From Epithemia pelagica (taxonomy: Eukaryota; Bacillariophyta; Bacillariophyceae; Surirellales; Surirellaceae), in NCBI GenBank assembly GCA_946965045.2, contig OX337236.1:806001-870000 (forward strand): DNA of 64,000 nucleotides. The letters are read 5' to 3'. The notes under the pieces were generated by a model. It did not search any database, had not been told where the DNA came from, and worked only from the letters and a program-made list of their open reading frames with translations. Of the stretch, positions 1-10,810 are shown in pieces (the stretch's first letter is position 1; the number at the start of each line of letters is the position of its first letter). The position numbers and the translations under genes are program-made.

Positions 1-1378
1 CACGGTCGAGTGGTGTCCTCCGTGGCACTAGTAGTGATGGGGACGACGGCCCAGAAGCGACAACCAGTTGGGAGACATGTTGAACGACAAAGACATAAAG
101 TGGCACACTGGGACGACAGTCGTCTTGCGCTGTCGTGTACTGCTTGGCCACGACCTGTGGCACTCTCCATTCCTGTCGTGGCACGTGATGCAACACAACT
201 GCTTGTCCCACACGAGGCGGCGAGTAGCCGAGCGTGTGCAATTCCTCCCAATAGGATCGTTGCAGAACGACGGTACACGTATAGTCTCGAATCCAGGTTT
301 TGTCGGGACCTGGTTCGGAATCGACCAATTGCAACAATCCAAACACGGAGGACGACGATTTCGGAGAGGAGGACTTGGACGAAGAGGAAGGTGGCAAGTG
401 CAAGCAAGGTGTCAGAGCTTGCACCCGTCCCTGCAAGGAATACAATCGACTCGTCGGGTGGTTGTTACTGTGGTTGTTGTTGCTGGTGCTGGTGAGGGAT
501 GCTTCTTCTCGTCGAAACCGTGCCAAGGAATACACGACCGTCTCGTGCCGCAGTGTGGGTATTGGAATGGCAGAAGGACTGGATGGTCCCCACAAGGGGA
601 TTGGTGTTGTTGGTGACGCGTTGTTCCAAAGGGCCATGCCATGAGGTGGAATTTCCAAAAAGGTGGATATCCAAAGGGTCGTCGTACCATCCGGACCATT
701 CATCCTGGGCATCGATGGTTGTTGTTGTGGTTGTGGTTGTGGTTGTTGCTGCACGTGGGGTGGTTGCGTGGCGGGAGCCGGATTCCCGATCGAATCCTGG
801 TCCTTTGGGTGCAACTGCCATAGCAGAGGCATGGGCAAGACATGACACGTGTAATGGTAAATGACAATGGGGGTGGGAGCCAGAGTCATGGAACTGCCAA
901 ACGTTGGCAGTTTGGACGACGACAAGATACTGTCGTAGGCAAGAGACACCAATGAGTAGGGACCAGGACAAGTCTGCTGTTGGTCAGAATGGACGTGCGT
1001 GTCGAGGTGTGTCTCGGTTGTGTCCATGATTGTTGTTATGGTACAGGGACTCGTTGTTGTTGTGGTTGGTGGTGGTTGATGCTGACAAAAGACCCAACCC
1101 GCCCATTGAGGGTCGGCCATCTGGTTCGTATGGGTGCTGGCAGCCGCAGAGGACAGTGGTCGTTTTCGGCTCGTCGTCGTCCTCCGAACCGCCTCTCCAG
1201 TATTGTTGTGGTCGAATGGTTGGTGCCCTGTGGTTGTTTGCGAGACATATCGTAGCCAACCGTGTAACACTCCTTTCGGTTTGTCATTGGTACAACGGAC
1301 CGTGTGGCTCGAGGAAAATGTTGGACAACGACGATTTTGGTCTGGAAAGAATGGGTAGTCGGTCATGCTGACACCCAT
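1..1378 (-). CDS. Unrecognised protein, 3' end beyond window; OB-like C-terminal part
   Basis: An uninterrupted minus-strand frame runs from an ATG at 1378 off the left edge of the window, giving 459 codons with no stop. A TGA lies directly upstream of the ATG in the same frame, which supports this start; a second Met follows four codons later. The protein alternates ordered segments with Thr, Gln/Pro and Ser tracts. From about residue 310 the text is strand-like (YSLQGRVQALTP, then FGLLQLVD, TCTVVLQRSYW, VGQAVVLHHVP, YVFVVQHVSQLVV), which resembles an OB-fold as in single-strand DNA-binding or telomere/replication proteins. That resemblance is my impression only. No catalytic motif is visible. 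Without the C-terminus no function should be assigned. Confidence 0.72.
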   Translation of the reverse strand, partial: MGVSMTDYPFFPDQNRRCPTFSSSHTVRCTNDKPKGVLHGWLRYVSQTTTGHQPFDHNNTGEAVRRTTTSRKRPLSSAAASTHTNQMADPQWAGWVFCQHQPPPTTTTTSPCTITTIMDTTETHLDTHVHSDQQQTCPGPYSLVSLAYDSILSSSKLPTFGSSMTLAPTPIVIYHYTCHVLPMPLLWQLHPKDQDSIGNPAPATQPPHVQQQPQPQPQQQPSMPRMNGPDGTTTLWISTFLEIPPHGMALWNNASPTTPIPLWGPSSPSAIPIPTLRHETVVYSLARFRREEASLTSTSNNNHSNNHPTSRLYSLQGRVQALTPCLHLPPSSSSKSSSPKSSSSVFGLLQLVDSEPGPDKTWIRDYTCTVVLQRSYWEELHTLGYSPPRVGQAVVLHHVPRQEWRVPQVVAKQYTTAQDDCRPSVPLYVFVVQHVSQLVVASGPSSPSLLVPRRTPLDR

Positions 1379-1960
1379 TCATTCTGGGTTGTTTTCTTTG
1401 TAAAGTTCTTGTTGTGGATGGGTGTTCTTGTCGCAGTGCATGCATCCACAAGACCGACACCACAACAAACACCAAGACTCCTCCTGTTCTCTGTTTTTCT
1501 TTGGTGTGGCGTCCACGCCAGAGAAACAACCACCAAACCGTCTCAATAGGAAGACGAAGAAGAAGTACAGAAACAACAGAAGCAAAGATCCGTATTCGAT
1601 TGCCGTTGCATCTCCCTCCTCTTTTGCCGACCCCCCAAGAAAAATGAGGGAGCTGTCGCGTCATTGTTGAGAGCCAATTAGAGCTACCATGGCTATGTCT
1701 ACTATATGGTGTTGTCCTTTTTCTGTTTTTCTGGAGAACCAACTACTCCTACACCACAACAAATATAGATGGAGAACCGTAATCCGTTTCCTGTTCCTCT
1801 CTTTTCTCTCTCTATGAGGGATCCCTACGTTGGCAGAGAATCCTTCTATTCTAGTAGAGGTACTTGGTTCCACAACCTATACTAATATAGAATACGTGTC
1901 CAAAGTATACTATATACTATACTGAATGGATCGATTTTGAGTTTGCTGGTTTGTTTTCTG
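1379..1960. other. Intergenic, no gene seen
   Basis: About 580 bases separate the start of the edge gene from the stop of the prenyltransferase gene, both on the minus strand. Short open frames here have no protein-like character. The stretch 1860-1930 is AT-rich with repeated TATA/ATAC steps, consistent with UTR or promoter DNA. Confidence 0.6.
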
Positions 1961-3235
1961 TTAACTCGATGTTGTTTGTGTGTGCTGTTCCAATCGCCAC
2001 TTCCAATACTTGGTGCGAATGGGATCGACCGAAGTCAATTGCGTCAAGAGGGATTGGATCGTTTCGGAATGGTCCTTGTCCTGTTTGGACCGTACTAACA
2101 ATTCGTACAAATCGACACTGGCCGACAAGACGGGAACGGCCGTGGGATCCAGCGTGGTCAACACCTCGTCGTGCAAAGTGGTCAGAGCCCGGGAGGGCAA
2201 GGTCAGCGACGAGGCATTTTGATCCGCCGAGGCTCGTGCTTCTTCCTTGAGCAAGGCTACCAAAAAGCGACAGGAGGATTCATTGTAGGGATCCACCACA
2301 ATTTGATCCAGGGCAAATTGGACTTGGGATTCCAAGACGGCCGGATCCAAACGCGTCACGGCGGCGGCTGCTGTAGGAGTCGTGGTGGTGGTGGATGAGT
2401 CAGTGTTGTGGAATGCTGGTGGTTCGGGATGATGAAGGAGAAACCATCGATGATTCCACGCACTATTGTTGCGAATGTCGAGGGCAATCAACGAAGTGGT
2501 CGTGTCCAATTCCGACTGCCACATGGAAACTCTGTCGTCGTCTTGTTGTTGTTCTTGTTGTTGTGGTGATGGTGATGTGCGTCTCGCCAATTGTTGCAAG
2601 GTCAAGACGAGCCATTGTCGATGCGACCAGGCATGATAATTTTTGCCATCGGCTCGAACGACCGAATCCATGTAGGCAAATTCCTCCCGGGCCAATTCCT
2701 CTTGCAACCACGCGGCCAGCAATCCACCACCCAAAGAGTTTTGTTTTGGTTCGTCTTTCATTGACAGCAACGACTCCAACAAACTTCGACGATGATACCA
2801 AATTTGATAGTTCTTGGGATTGGAACCCCCCAAGGAGGCCGTATACTCCAATTCTTGACGATACATGGTCTTGGCACGTTCCAATGCTTCATCCGTCGTT
2901 TCGGTTTCATGGGTTGTTGGCAACAATTGCGCCAAAAAGCAGGTTCGTCGGACATGCCAGACGGTATAATTGGCCGAATTGTGATGCAAACACAGCGAGG
3001 TTAATCCAAAGACACGGGGACTGATTTCCTGGGCAGCCAAGACGGCTCGAAAGGTATCGTAGACGGTCGTAAAGCCGGGAGGATAGTCAATGCAACACAC
3101 CATGTCTGGACCATCGTCTTGAGGAATGGGTTCCAAGTCGGCAAACAAGTCGGCAATGTCGCTCGAACGAAACAAGAGAGGATTAATACCAGTGGCGGCA
3201 GTGGCCGCAGTGGTGTGGTTGGTGGTGTCGTCCAT
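1961..3235 (-). CDS. FNTA: Protein farnesyltransferase/geranylgeranyltransferase I alpha subunit
   Basis: The predicted 424-residue protein is the alpha subunit shared by protein farnesyltransferase and geranylgeranyltransferase I, which transfer isoprenoid groups to CaaX cysteines in the cytosol together with a beta subunit. It shows at least four PPTA repeats with the diagnostic Trp-x-x-Arg core: NYTVWHVRR near residue 93, NYQIWYHRR near 146, NYHAWSHRQW near 200, and NNSAWNHRWF near 262. Its length is slightly above the usual ~380 residues because of Gln/Asp and Thr/Ala tracts between repeats. The frame stays open 91 codons upstream to another ATG at 3508, but that part has no family similarity, so I start at the ATG at 3235 (MDDTTNHTT). 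No intron is needed. The Rab geranylgeranyltransferase alpha subunit has similar repeats and is the main alternative; the length and absence of extra domains favour FNTA. Confidence 0.88.
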   Translation of the reverse strand: MDDTTNHTTAATAATGINPLLFRSSDIADLFADLEPIPQDDGPDMVCCIDYPPGFTTVYDTFRAVLAAQEISPRVFGLTSLCLHHNSANYTVWHVRRTCFLAQLLPTTHETETTDEALERAKTMYRQELEYTASLGGSNPKNYQIWYHRRSLLESLLSMKDEPKQNSLGGGLLAAWLQEELAREEFAYMDSVVRADGKNYHAWSHRQWLVLTLQQLARRTSPSPQQQEQQQDDDRVSMWQSELDTTTSLIALDIRNNSAWNHRWFLLHHPEPPAFHNTDSSTTTTTPTAAAAVTRLDPAVLESQVQFALDQIVVDPYNESSCRFLVALLKEEARASADQNASSLTLPSRALTTLHDEVLTTLDPTAVPVLSASVDLYELLVRSKQDKDHSETIQSLLTQLTSVDPIRTKYWKWRLEQHTQTTSS

Positions 3236-3655
3236 GGTGGGAACGAGGTTTCTGTAGATTTTGGCGGCTGCTGGAAGGTGGACTGTTCGACCGAGTTTGC
3301 TGGGGTTACGAATCTTTCGCCACTGCTTCTTCCTTGAAACCGACACAACCGACCTTGAGAAAGAATGATACGAGAACCAGCACAAACAAGAGACAATCGA
3401 GGCGGCAGCAATGTTGTGTTCATTGTGAAAGCGGGTCCGCCGGGGTGTGAGTGCCACAAACCGCGACCCACATGCGTTTGAAGCGACCCCATAAAACAAG
3501 CGACCCATAAGCGACAGAGTTCAGAGCCATTCAACAGACACGCAAAAACAATTCTTTGGCAGCACCATCTGTCGAGGCTCTGTGTGTGTTCCCATCAAAT
3601 CTCCGTTGACGGCACCGCGAAAGATACTCTCTCTCTGCCTTTGTTCGTCGATTCC
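3236..3655. promoter_or_regulatory. Divergent intergenic region, FNTA / DEAD helicase
   Basis: These 420 bases lie between two divergent genes and presumably hold both promoters and 5' UTRs. The FNTA frame stays open through most of it without family similarity. I see no specific motif I can defend. Confidence 0.4.
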
Positions 3656-6416
3656 ATGTCGTCGTCGTGGTGGGAGTATTGGGAATCATCGTCGCTTGGA
3701 TTGTTCTTGTTGTTGGTGTGTTTCGTGACCGTGTCCTTGCCACCTACTACCAGCGCACCTCCCGCAAACAAGTCCTCCTCCTCCAAGAAGAAGGTCGGAT
3801 CGAGCATCCTTCTTCTCCTCATGAGCATGGTGGTGTGGTGGAACAAGGCGGCGCCCCATGCCTCGTCGAGGTGGTTGTACTGCTGCCATGCGGCCACATC
3901 TCCTCAACGACGAATGGTTGCTGGGACAAAACGGATTTGGGGATCCACTGTTGCTCGATCCAGCCAAGTCGTCCAAACACAACAAGCAGCTGCGGCATTT
4001 ACAACCACAACCACTCCAACTAAAAGAAGAATGGCAAGGACGACCACATCTCAATCACCACAAACACCCTTTGTTTGGCAGGAACCAACGTCGTCCTCCT
4101 GGACCCAACGTTGTACGACAGAGACCCGTCGTGCCCTGTCGTCGTCCTCCTCATCGACGACGACCACCGCCAACGATACCAGCTTTTTCGATGCCACCAC
4201 GCCAACCTTTGGCTCCTTGGGTGTCACCTCCTCCCTCTTGTTGCATCGATTGCACCAACAAGGCTTGACGCGACCGGCCGCGGCTCAAACGTCCGTCTTT
4301 CCTCACTTGAGAGGAGGAGAAACTCACCAAAATATTACCTTGGGAGCGGAAACAGGTACGAGAAAAAGGGCCCAAACGAAAGAAGAAAGTGTCAAGCATG
4401 CCCAAACGTCACCCAGCGTTTATTGTACCGACCTGCGGGTGGCCGCATACGAACCAGAGATGACCTTCTTTCCAACTCGTTCATGATTTCCATACCATTT
4501 TTCTCACTCAGTGTTGCATTCTCTGTTTTGCTCGTTTGTGTGTGTCTTTATTGTATGTGCAATGGTGTTTTCTTTTTGTGCTCTTTAACGTCGTGATTGG
4601 AACCTCACAACAATTACCCCAAAAAACAACTGGAACAACAACAACAACAACACTAGGTTCGGGCAAGACCTTGGCCTATTTGTTGCCCTTGATGGATGAT
4701 ATTTTGGAACGCAAACAACGTGCCCTCGACACCCTCACATCATCGTCGTCGTCCACAGCCGCCGCAGCAGCAGCCGTCTCGCAAGACTATGTGGATGCCT
4801 TGGGCTATGAGTTTGCCCGGGCCATTATTTTGGTCCCCAACAAGGAATTGGTCCAACAAGTCATTCGCATGGCCCTGCCCCTGGCGGGTGGCCCCAAGGC
4901 CTTGGTCTATGGTGGTGCCGCCTTGGTGGATCCCACCATTTTGCGCAATATTTCCTCCATTGATGCCGTCCATGCCTCGGCCGTATCCTCCTCCTCCACC
5001 AATCATGCTCGTCCCGACAGCCTCGATGCGGCACAGAGATTGCAACACGAGGAAAATTCCAAACTGGTCCGCTTGGCCATTTTCCCCGGGGGTCTCAAGG
5101 ATCCCTTGGATTTTCCACCCTTTCGTCACTCCCGCACCGGCCAGGTTCCTCCTGTGGACCTGATTGTCGCCACACCGGCCACCTTGGGACTGCTGGCGGC
5201 CAAATCCAAACACATTAGCATGTTTGCCGATATTCGTACCTTGGTCATTGATGAAGCCGATATGCTCATGGATGGTGGATACATTCGCTCCTTGAATCAA
5301 GTCTTGATGGGCTTTCGACGGGCCGACAAGTTGGATGCGCAATTGGCGGGACCGCCGACGCAACATGTCTTTGTGGCCGCCACCCTGCCGGACAGTGGAC
5401 AAAAAAGTGTCGACGCCTTCTTGACGAAACGATTTCCCACGGCCCACCGCATTACCGTGCCTGGCATGCACAAGGCACGACATTCGGGACTGGTCCAGGC
5501 CACGAAATGGATGGCCATGGAATCCAAAAAGGATCGCATGGAACACTTGTGTCACTTGCTCGACACACCATCCACCGCCGCTGACCAAAATGGATTGCAA
5601 GACGAAAAAGTCATGGTTTTTCTCAATACCGTTCGAGATGTCGTGGGGGCCACACAAGCCTTGATTCGGGCCGGACACGACGCCGTAGCCTTTCATGCCG
5701 ATTTGTCCTTGGTGGAACGATCCCAAGTCTTGGAGGAATTTCGAAATTACCAACGACCGGCAACCAGCAGTAATGACAACAACAACAACAATGATGTGGA
5801 CGAAACCCATGACAAGGCAGAGGATACCACTGACAAGAAGAAAAAGAAGAAAGAAGCTCGTATTTTGGTCTGTACCGATTTGGCATCGCGAGGATTAGAC
5901 GTCCCGGGCGTTACCGCCATTGTCCAATTGCAATTTGCCCTCAATGTTGTGGCTCATTTGCATCGCATGGGACGATGTGGACGTGCGGGACAACGAGTTG
6001 GACGAGGCTTTGTCTATTTTGACCAAAAGGAGGCACCCCTCGTCGAAGCCGTTCGACGAGCCGAACAAGAACAAGAACACGAGGACTCATCGTCAAGCCA
6101 TGAGGAGGAGCAGAAGGATGGAGACCAGAAGGTTGGGGCGACATTGACCTTGGCCGGACCCGATGTAGACGATCGTATTGACGATGATTGGGACGATCCG
6201 GATGAGGAGGATATGGAAGGGGTCTTCAAGCCTCCTCGAAAAGAATATGTTGCAGGAACAGTCAATCGGGCCTTTAGCCGTAAACGAGGATTTACCAAGA
6301 AGCGAAAGAAGAAAATCCGATTGGAACGGGAAGCTGCTGAAGCAGCCCATTCCGACGAAACGGAAACAGGGTCTCTTCGCGAGGAGGAGGAGGAGAAAGG
6401 CTATTTGCACCAGTAG
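3656..6416 (+). CDS. DEAD-box RNA helicase, two exons, hydrophobic N-terminus
   Basis: Exons 3656-4355 and 4657-6416 give about 819 residues. The 301-bp intron starts GTACGAG and ends ACACTAG; splicing rebuilds motif I (AETGSGKT) from halves in two frames, which fixes the junction. Helicase motifs in order are a Q motif (~178-215), GSGKT (~234), VIDEADML with the DEAD box (~431), AAT in place of SAT (~475), ASRGLDVP (~643), and HRMGRCGRAG (~667). It would unwind or remodel RNA using ATP. The N-terminus from the ATG at 3656 has a strongly hydrophobic segment (SLGLFLLLVCFVTVSLPPTT) followed by a basic Ser/Thr-rich stretch containing AAAAF. This looks like a signal or bipartite plastid presequence rather than a cytosolic helicase. 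A later in-frame ATG (MVAGTKRIW) would give a mitochondrial-type leader instead. The C-terminus is acidic, then Lys/Arg-rich. Confidence 0.88.
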
Positions 6417-6872
6417 AACGAAGTTGACGTAAAGTAGTAGCACAGATTCACAAAAAATATGCTCCATGAGATGCCAATTCCTCATCTTTAGTGCAGTAGA
6501 ACGGCCATGTGAACGGTGAAAGCTGTTTGGTCAGGGAAATATCTCTGCTCCATGCCTTGTCCAAACGGATCCAGGTTGAGCAGTAGCCACCAAAGAATTG
6601 AATCCCAAGTACTGATGATTCACAGCAGCATGTCCTAAATTAAAATACGACGACGAAAGGTAGTTGCTTTGTTTGGACGTGAATTTCTATTGTACACTGC
6701 AACTATTTCCATTGTATGACACTTGATTTTTGAATTGACTGCTGGTTCCTTCCGATTTTCCACAGGAAAAAAAGAACTGGGGATTCGTGTACCTGTCCCA
6801 TTGGTATTCAACGGTACAAGTAAACGATGGAGAATTTGTTTTTCATTCAGTTTCTCTCGGTCCTCAATTCTT
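6417..6872. other. Intergenic between convergent genes
   Basis: About 455 bases separate two convergent stops. No coding sequence or RNA gene is visible; these are presumably the two 3' UTRs. Confidence 0.55.
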
Positions 6873-8471
6873 TTACAAAATGTGGTTCTTGGGTGGTTGT
6901 CGTTGATAGGGTGACGACTTGGAGGATGTCTTGGACTTGGAGGAGGTATTCTTTTTCGTTGGTTTCGTCGTAGGCCTTGTCGTGGTGGTCGTCGTTGGTT
7001 CTCCTGTTGTGGCGGCGGCTTTGGACGATTGTCTTCGTGGTTGGGGTGTGGCGGATCGTCCTCGACTTCGGGCACGTCGTCGGTCCGCCGATTGACTCCG
7101 TCCTCGTCGTCTGGGTGGTTGCTGTTGTTGCTGTTGTTGCTGCTGTCCTTGAGAAGACGATTGCTGTTGTTGTGGACCATTCGTGCGACCTCGAGCAGTC
7201 GCAGTCACATCCGCTCCATCACCCCCTTGTTGTTGGAGTGATTCCGCATTGGAAGGAGTGGTGTTGAGGTTGCCATCTTCGTCGGATTTTCGACTTCTTC
7301 TCCGATTCCAGGGAAGGCGCCACTTCTTTTGGTTGTTGTTACCACCAGCACCTTTTTGATATTCTTGTTCCACGGCTTCATTGGTCATTCCTTGGTTGTA
7401 GCCATCGGCGTTGCCGTCATTGCCATTCGGATCGTTTCCATGTGGTTCTGGTTCCGACAAGGTCTCATCAAACAAGGCCGATGTTCGATCGACGGGTTGA
7501 CTTGGTTTGCGACAAGAGGAAAAGGCTCTACCGGGAGCTGTACAGGGAGCATTGTCCCTGTCGTCGTACTCGCCACCACAACACATGTTGGCATAATACG
7601 GATTCTCTCCGTCTTCATCGTACTGATTTTGATGATGTGGTACATTGCGATGGGGAGCCGCGGCCGCACCGGTATTCTTCCCACCACCTCGTCCCGCGGT
7701 CGTACGGGTAAAGGCCATGGTTCCTGTTTGCGTATGAATGGTCCGACTGGTGCTGGGTTCAATGCCTGGAATGGTGCTCTCGTTGTGATTGTTGTTGCTG
7801 GGTCCACAAGGACAGGGTGGACCGGCACCACAGAATCCACCACCCGCGGCCGTGGCGGTTGCATTCCCGCCGCTGGTTCCTCCATTCCCAAGCGTCAAAC
7901 GCCACAAAATCCCACCATACTTGCGATACTCGTCCGTGGTAATGGACGACACGTCGTCAAAGGCACCTCCATTGGCATTGGGATGATTGCTCAACACGCC
8001 CGGTTTGATGGGAAGGATAATGTCAAATTGATCGCTGACTGACAGAGCCGAACCTACGGATTCGTCTTCCTCGGTCGTCGTGGCAGTCTTTTGTTTGAGC
8101 GAACTTTTGCCCGTGGTTTGCGATTCATTGCCATTGCCACCACCACGAGAAGCACTCTGCCCCCGTTTGCGGCGTGGAACGTACGGACTCTTGTCCCGTT
8201 TCCGCCCTCGGCCATTGTCACTCGCTCCTCCCACGACAGGGGAAGCCGCACCGGCCGATCGACCGGAAGAACGAGCCGGGGATTTTTCGGTTCGACCACG
8301 ATTTTGTGGTTGTTGCTGCTGCTGTTGCGCTTGTTGTTGCTCCTGAAGTTGTTGCGAGGCTCGTCGGGGAAATTGACTGCGTATTTTGGCAGAGCCCGAT
8401 ACAGAATTCTTTCGCGTCGACGACGATGTTGCTGCTAATGCCGCAGTTTCCATTGTGGCTGGACGCGCCAT
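6873..8471 (-). CDS. Low-complexity, Arg/Ser- and Gln-rich hypothetical protein
   Basis: A single-exon frame of 532 codons starts at the ATG at 8471. The protein is mostly disordered. It has Gln runs near residues 45-55, Ser/Arg blocks, Gly/Asn tracts, a second Gln run, and an RS-like C-terminal part (RRRGRSQSADRRRARSRGR and beyond) ending in a Lys/Thr-rich tail. The one compact, ordered-looking segment is around residues 145-200 (SVSDQFDIILPIKPGVL, then TTDEYRKYGGILWRLTL). A Cys pair occurs near residue 300. I recognise no family. The basic Arg/Ser composition would suit an RNA- or chromatin-associated protein, but that is inference from composition only. Long CAA/CAG-type runs make its length prone to strand slippage. 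Confidence 0.62.
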   Translation of the reverse strand: MARPATMETAALAATSSSTRKNSVSGSAKIRSQFPRRASQQLQEQQQAQQQQQQPQNRGRTEKSPARSSGRSAGAASPVVGGASDNGRGRKRDKSPYVPRRKRGQSASRGGGNGNESQTTGKSSLKQKTATTTEEDESVGSALSVSDQFDIILPIKPGVLSNHPNANGGAFDDVSSITTDEYRKYGGILWRLTLGNGGTSGGNATATAAGGGFCGAGPPCPCGPSNNNHNESTIPGIEPSTSRTIHTQTGTMAFTRTTAGRGGGKNTGAAAAPHRNVPHHQNQYDEDGENPYYANMCCGGEYDDRDNAPCTAPGRAFSSCRKPSQPVDRTSALFDETLSEPEPHGNDPNGNDGNADGYNQGMTNEAVEQEYQKGAGGNNNQKKWRLPWNRRRSRKSDEDGNLNTTPSNAESLQQQGGDGADVTATARGRTNGPQQQQSSSQGQQQQQQQQQPPRRRGRSQSADRRRARSRGRSATPQPRRQSSKAAATTGEPTTTTTTRPTTKPTKKNTSSKSKTSSKSSPYQRQPPKNHIL

Positions 8472-9173
8472 GATATCGAATCAATGTCCTTCAAGAGGAC
8501 CGATGCACACACACAAAATGATAATGATAAGGCCCTTTTGTTTGACTTCTTTCCAGCAGCCACACCTTCAATAAGACAACAAACAAACAACAATACTATC
8601 GACACTCTTTCTCTTGACAAAAGAGCAGAGGTGGTGGCAGCAAGATATGCGCACATTGGAGGGATTGGATGCTTTTGGGGTTTGTAAGTACGCAAAAGAT
8701 GGTGGAATTGGTGTACATGTACAATCGATACGATTACTTGGATGCCAACCACATTTTGGCTCTGTGAACCGTTATTCGATCCGTTGGAATCGCAACAAGC
8801 GGCAATTTTAGCGAACCTCCAAATTGTAAGGGTCGCTCATACTCATACCTCTGCAGGATGAGTACTATCAGATTGGCGCATGTTCGTCCGTTGAAGGGCG
8901 ATCGAAACGCCATCTACACCATATAAAATACATTAAAGGACTATAGTGAATCTCACATTTAGATGAATTAGGTCGCAACTTAGGAAAGTGGCGGAATTCA
9001 CCGCGCGCGGGGAGTCACTTGAATCGTATGCCTTCCCATGTGCACCTAAGTACCAATATAGTCAGTCCGGGATCATGATCACAGTTAAAGCGACTTGAAA
9101 GCGACCTTTTAAGTGACCGACCGCAACCACAAAAAAATTGCGGCCATGGCACAGAATCTGCGCCGCACTCATC
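8472..9173. promoter_or_regulatory. Divergent intergenic region
   Basis: These 700 bases lie between two divergent genes. No convincing frame or RNA gene is present. The half near 8815-9010 is AT-richer and holds stop codons in all frames. It probably contains both promoters. Confidence 0.4.
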
Positions 9174-10430
9174 ATGCCAAAGCGTCGTTCTCGATTGACC
9201 AATTGTTACGTCCCAGCTACAATACGTAGTCTGGAAGAAGAGAAGAACCATGAGACATTTAAATCGAATTGGCGTTTCCAGAGGGGGACGGGGCAAGTCA
9301 ATCCTTCACCACCGGATGGCCAATCTCCGACCGAACCACAATCACAGCTCCGAAGTCCATTGAGCATGCGTCCCATCATGTTTCAAACCTTGAATCCATC
9401 GACCACAGCCACTGCCTCTACCTATACAGAACTGGGTCGCACCAAGGTATTATGTCGCGTACAGGCACCCATTCCGTCGCACCGAGTGCCATCGCAATTG
9501 CTGCCCTTGCCGACGGACCGAGGAGTCTTGCATTGTCAAGTGACGTATGCACCTCACATTTCCTACCATACATCCGTGGCTTCTTCCGTCGCTGTCATTC
9601 TTCCCTTTGAATCTTCGGCGTTGGTTCCCTGGTCGACCTTGTCGATGCAACAACAACGCCAAACATCCCAGTGGATGGAAGCCCGGGAAGCCCACTGTGG
9701 TCGGTCCTTGCAAAATGCCTTGGCCGATGCCATTGTGTTGGAAGACTTTGCTCATTCAGTGATTGGTGTGTTTGTGACCGTGATTCAAGACGATGGTGGT
9801 GCCTTGGAAATGGCCATTGCGGCCGCCTCCATGGCATTGGCACAGGCTCAAGTACCTCTTCGAGACTTGGTGGTTGCCGTGCAAGTATCCATTGTCGACA
9901 CTTTCTACAGCAGTATTAGCAGTGACAGAGAAAACGACAAGCTTCAACAACAACAGCAACTCGTCTCAAAGGGCAAGAAGGAGGCGGAAAAGGATGTTGA
10001 AAAAGCCATGGATATGGATCCATCCAGCAATGAGAATCGCTCGACAGACGCGAGCAACGACGAGACAGATTCACGATTTCTCATTTGTGTGGATCCCAGT
10101 GAAGACGAATTGCTGTATGATCCACGTATTGTCGCCACACTTTGCATGGCCTGGATGCCCAATCGAAAATTGGTAACCTTGTGGGAACAGCATCCGCGGC
10201 TCTCCTACCGCCGCCCAAACAACAACAACAACAGCAACAACACCCAGACCTCCACAATTGTCACGGTTCCACCGTCCATTATGGAAAAGGCCATTCAAGC
10301 ATGCCGTCAAGCATGTACCAAAATTCTTCTTCCCCGTCTACGGCAAAGTCTCCTGGAACAACAAGAGCAATCACCAGCAGAAGCAAGTCCGGTAGAAGAA
10401 CAACCAGCCGTATCCAAGAATACCGAGTAA
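9174..10430 (+). CDS. MTR3: Exosome RNase PH-like subunit, MTR3/EXOSC6 type
   Basis: The frame from the ATG at 9174 encodes about 418 residues of the RNase PH fold found in the ring of the eukaryotic RNA exosome. The N-terminal family signature is PPDGQSPTE … MRPIMFQTL, followed by TYTELGRTKVLCRVQAP (~residues 90-106), which corresponds to the G-S-A-Y-x-E-x-G-x-T-K-V block. Later come REAHCGRSLQNALADAIV and GVFVTVIQDDGGALEMAIAAASMALA, typical of the second half of the fold. MTR3 subunits are structural and lack phosphorolytic residues, which fits the non-canonical sequence here. An Asn/Gln-rich and Glu/Lys-rich insertion (~270-320) lengthens it beyond the usual ~270 residues. RRP41 or RRP46 are alternatives. 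The start is uncertain: the frame stays open a little upstream, but only from a TTG. Confidence 0.7.
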   Translation: MPKRRSRLTNCYVPATIRSLEEEKNHETFKSNWRFQRGTGQVNPSPPDGQSPTEPQSQLRSPLSMRPIMFQTLNPSTTATASTYTELGRTKVLCRVQAPIPSHRVPSQLLPLPTDRGVLHCQVTYAPHISYHTSVASSVAVILPFESSALVPWSTLSMQQQRQTSQWMEAREAHCGRSLQNALADAIVLEDFAHSVIGVFVTVIQDDGGALEMAIAAASMALAQAQVPLRDLVVAVQVSIVDTFYSSISSDRENDKLQQQQQLVSKGKKEAEKDVEKAMDMDPSSNENRSTDASNDETDSRFLICVDPSEDELLYDPRIVATLCMAWMPNRKLVTLWEQHPRLSYRRPNNNNNSNNTQTSTIVTVPPSIMEKAIQACRQACTKILLPRLRQSLLEQQEQSPAEASPVEEQPAVSKNTE

Positions 10431-10810
10431 ATGGCTCTTTATTACGAGATCAAAAGGTCTTCTCGATCCACAGGTGAAGCAGGTGAAGAATGGTTTGCGC
10501 TCGTTTGGCATTCTGGGACCAGAATCTCTTTGGTCCTGGAGATGCGGCATTCTTGTGAAGTCTTTCGAGAAAACAGGCACTTCAAGCTCTTCAAATATCC
10601 ATTGCAACTAAATTCGCAAGTAAGGATTGCTACATCATTAGCCGAAATGAACCTTTCCATCAAAATATCACAAAAAATGAATGCAGTGAAATATACAAAT
10701 CATGAACTCTATAAATTCTCAAAATCATTTGTAGTAGCAGAATTCAAGTTTCCCTCAATCTAGGAGGGACTTGTGTGCGTGAAGGTGCGTGTGCAGTAGT
10801 GGTAGCATGC
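10431..10810. other. Intergenic between convergent genes
   Basis: About 380 bases lie between two convergent stops. A 110-codon frame starts with the ATG directly after the exosome stop codon, but it has no family resemblance and lies in the expected 3' UTR, so I do not call it. Confidence 0.5.

Noticed and set aside
4740-5810. 356-codon minus-strand frame
   Set aside because: Antisense to the helicase core, with no motif of its own.
10431-10763. 110-codon frame directly after the exosome subunit stop
   Set aside because: Abutting ATG looks operon-like, but this is a eukaryotic locus and the product shows no ordered motif; it is most likely 3' UTR.
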